From: Boseongicola aestuarii
GTDB lineage: Bacteria; Pseudomonadota; Alphaproteobacteria; Rhodobacterales; Rhodobacteraceae
Direction of reading: 5' to 3'
Length of the DNA: 64,000 nucleotides
NCBI RefSeq assembly: GCF_900184815.1
Contig: NZ_FXXQ01000004.1
Location: forward strand, 62,001-126,000
Shown here: in pieces, positions 63,833 to 64,000 of the stretch
Numbering within the stretch: the first letter of the stretch is position 1
How the letters are laid out: each line of letters opens with the position of its first letter
The notes under the pieces: model-generated
Seen by the model: only the letters and a program-made list of their open reading frames with translations
Databases searched by the model: none
Told to the model about the DNA's origin: nothing
Made by a program: the position numbers and the translations under genes

Positions 63833-64000
63833 ATGAGCAATCTGAACGCACTGACCATCGCGGATGCGCGCGAAAAGCTGCGCGCCGGTGAAATAACATC
63901 TGTCGAATTGACCGAAGCCTGCCTGAAGGCGGCCGATGCGGCGAAAGCTTTGAATGCGGTTGTGCATCCCACGCCCGAGATCGCGCTTGAGCAGGCGAAA
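63833..64000 (+). CDS. gatA: Aspartyl/glutamyl-tRNA amidotransferase subunit A, N-terminal part
   Basis: Partial gene running off the right edge; 56 residues are visible, starting M-S-N-L-N-A-L-T-I-A-D-A-R-E-K-L-R and including S-V-E-L-T-E-A-C and L-N-A-V-V-H. These match the GatA N-terminus, before the amidase Ser-Ser-Lys triad. Its position after gatC confirms it. Confidence 0.93.
   Translation, partial: MSNLNALTIADAREKLRAGEITSVELTEACLKAADAAKALNAVVHPTPEIALEQAK

Noticed and set aside
1-64000. tRNA/rRNA genes, CRISPR arrays, transposons, prophage
   Set aside because: Looked for in the intergenic stretches by eye; no cloverleaf-like sequence, regularly spaced repeats, transposase or integrase motif was recognised. 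A computed scan could still find a weak one.

Overview
The window looks like chromosome of a marine alphaproteobacterium of the Rhodobacteraceae (Roseobacter group). This is inferred from gene content, not from a marker gene: choXWV/betIA choline genes, a fused TAXI-TRAP permease, DUF1178 and DUF2927 proteins, a Zur-controlled znu locus, gatCA, and moderately GC-rich coding sequence throughout. No rRNA, tRNA, CRISPR array, insertion sequence or phage gene was seen. Coding density is high and most same-strand neighbours overlap by 1-4 bases.

Layout. 1-9.8 kb: the end of a MATE exporter, ptsP, a choline uptake and oxidation locus (choVW, a GST on the other strand, choX, betI, betA) and lysC. 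9.9-14.2 kb: a DUF1178 protein, a TAXI-TRAP transporter with two tandem hairpins between its genes, and a NUDIX protein. 14.3-19.1 kb: an AcuC/HDAC-family deacetylase, thpR, and a nonulosonic (sialic-type) acid set in which neuB and neuA flank a Kdo-transferase-like gene. 19.1-33.7 kb: a surface polysaccharide locus with a rhomboid protease, outer-membrane barrel, Wza-like export protein, large TPR lipoprotein, priming sugar transferase, ExeA-type ATPase, Wzz-like protein and BY-kinase, then ugd and the dTDP-rhamnose genes rfbCBDA. 33.8-36.8 kb: zur-znuCB and znuA diverging from a clear Zur-box palindrome. 36.9-39.8 kb: a GntR-controlled catabolic operon ending in a terminator.

The most notable region is 39.8-49.3 kb. 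Six minus-strand genes form one probable operon. It opens with a 1069-residue self-sufficient reductive dehalogenase: a degenerate and an intact cobalamin/RdhA repeat, two 4Fe-4S clusters, and a fused flavin/NAD(P)H/2Fe-2S reductase. An M20-family amidohydrolase and a complete peptide-type ABC importer follow. The arrangement suggests import of a halogenated, probably amide-linked aromatic compound, hydrolysis, and cytoplasmic NAD(P)H-driven removal of the halogen. The spacing of the tyrosine, lysine and arginine known from NpRdhA is kept exactly.

49.4-53.2 kb holds the Kdo genes kdsB-kdsA-kdsD followed by a clearly dead waaA copy. 53.2-60.4 kb holds dtd and a PfkB sugar kinase, then a poorly characterised membrane-associated module (zinc-ribbon protein, small lipoprotein, SPFH/GYF protein, DUF2927 lipoprotein, TelA, XpaC, small membrane protein). 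The window ends with rluB, tadA, a ceramidase-like membrane protein, an AEC transporter, gatC and the start of gatA.
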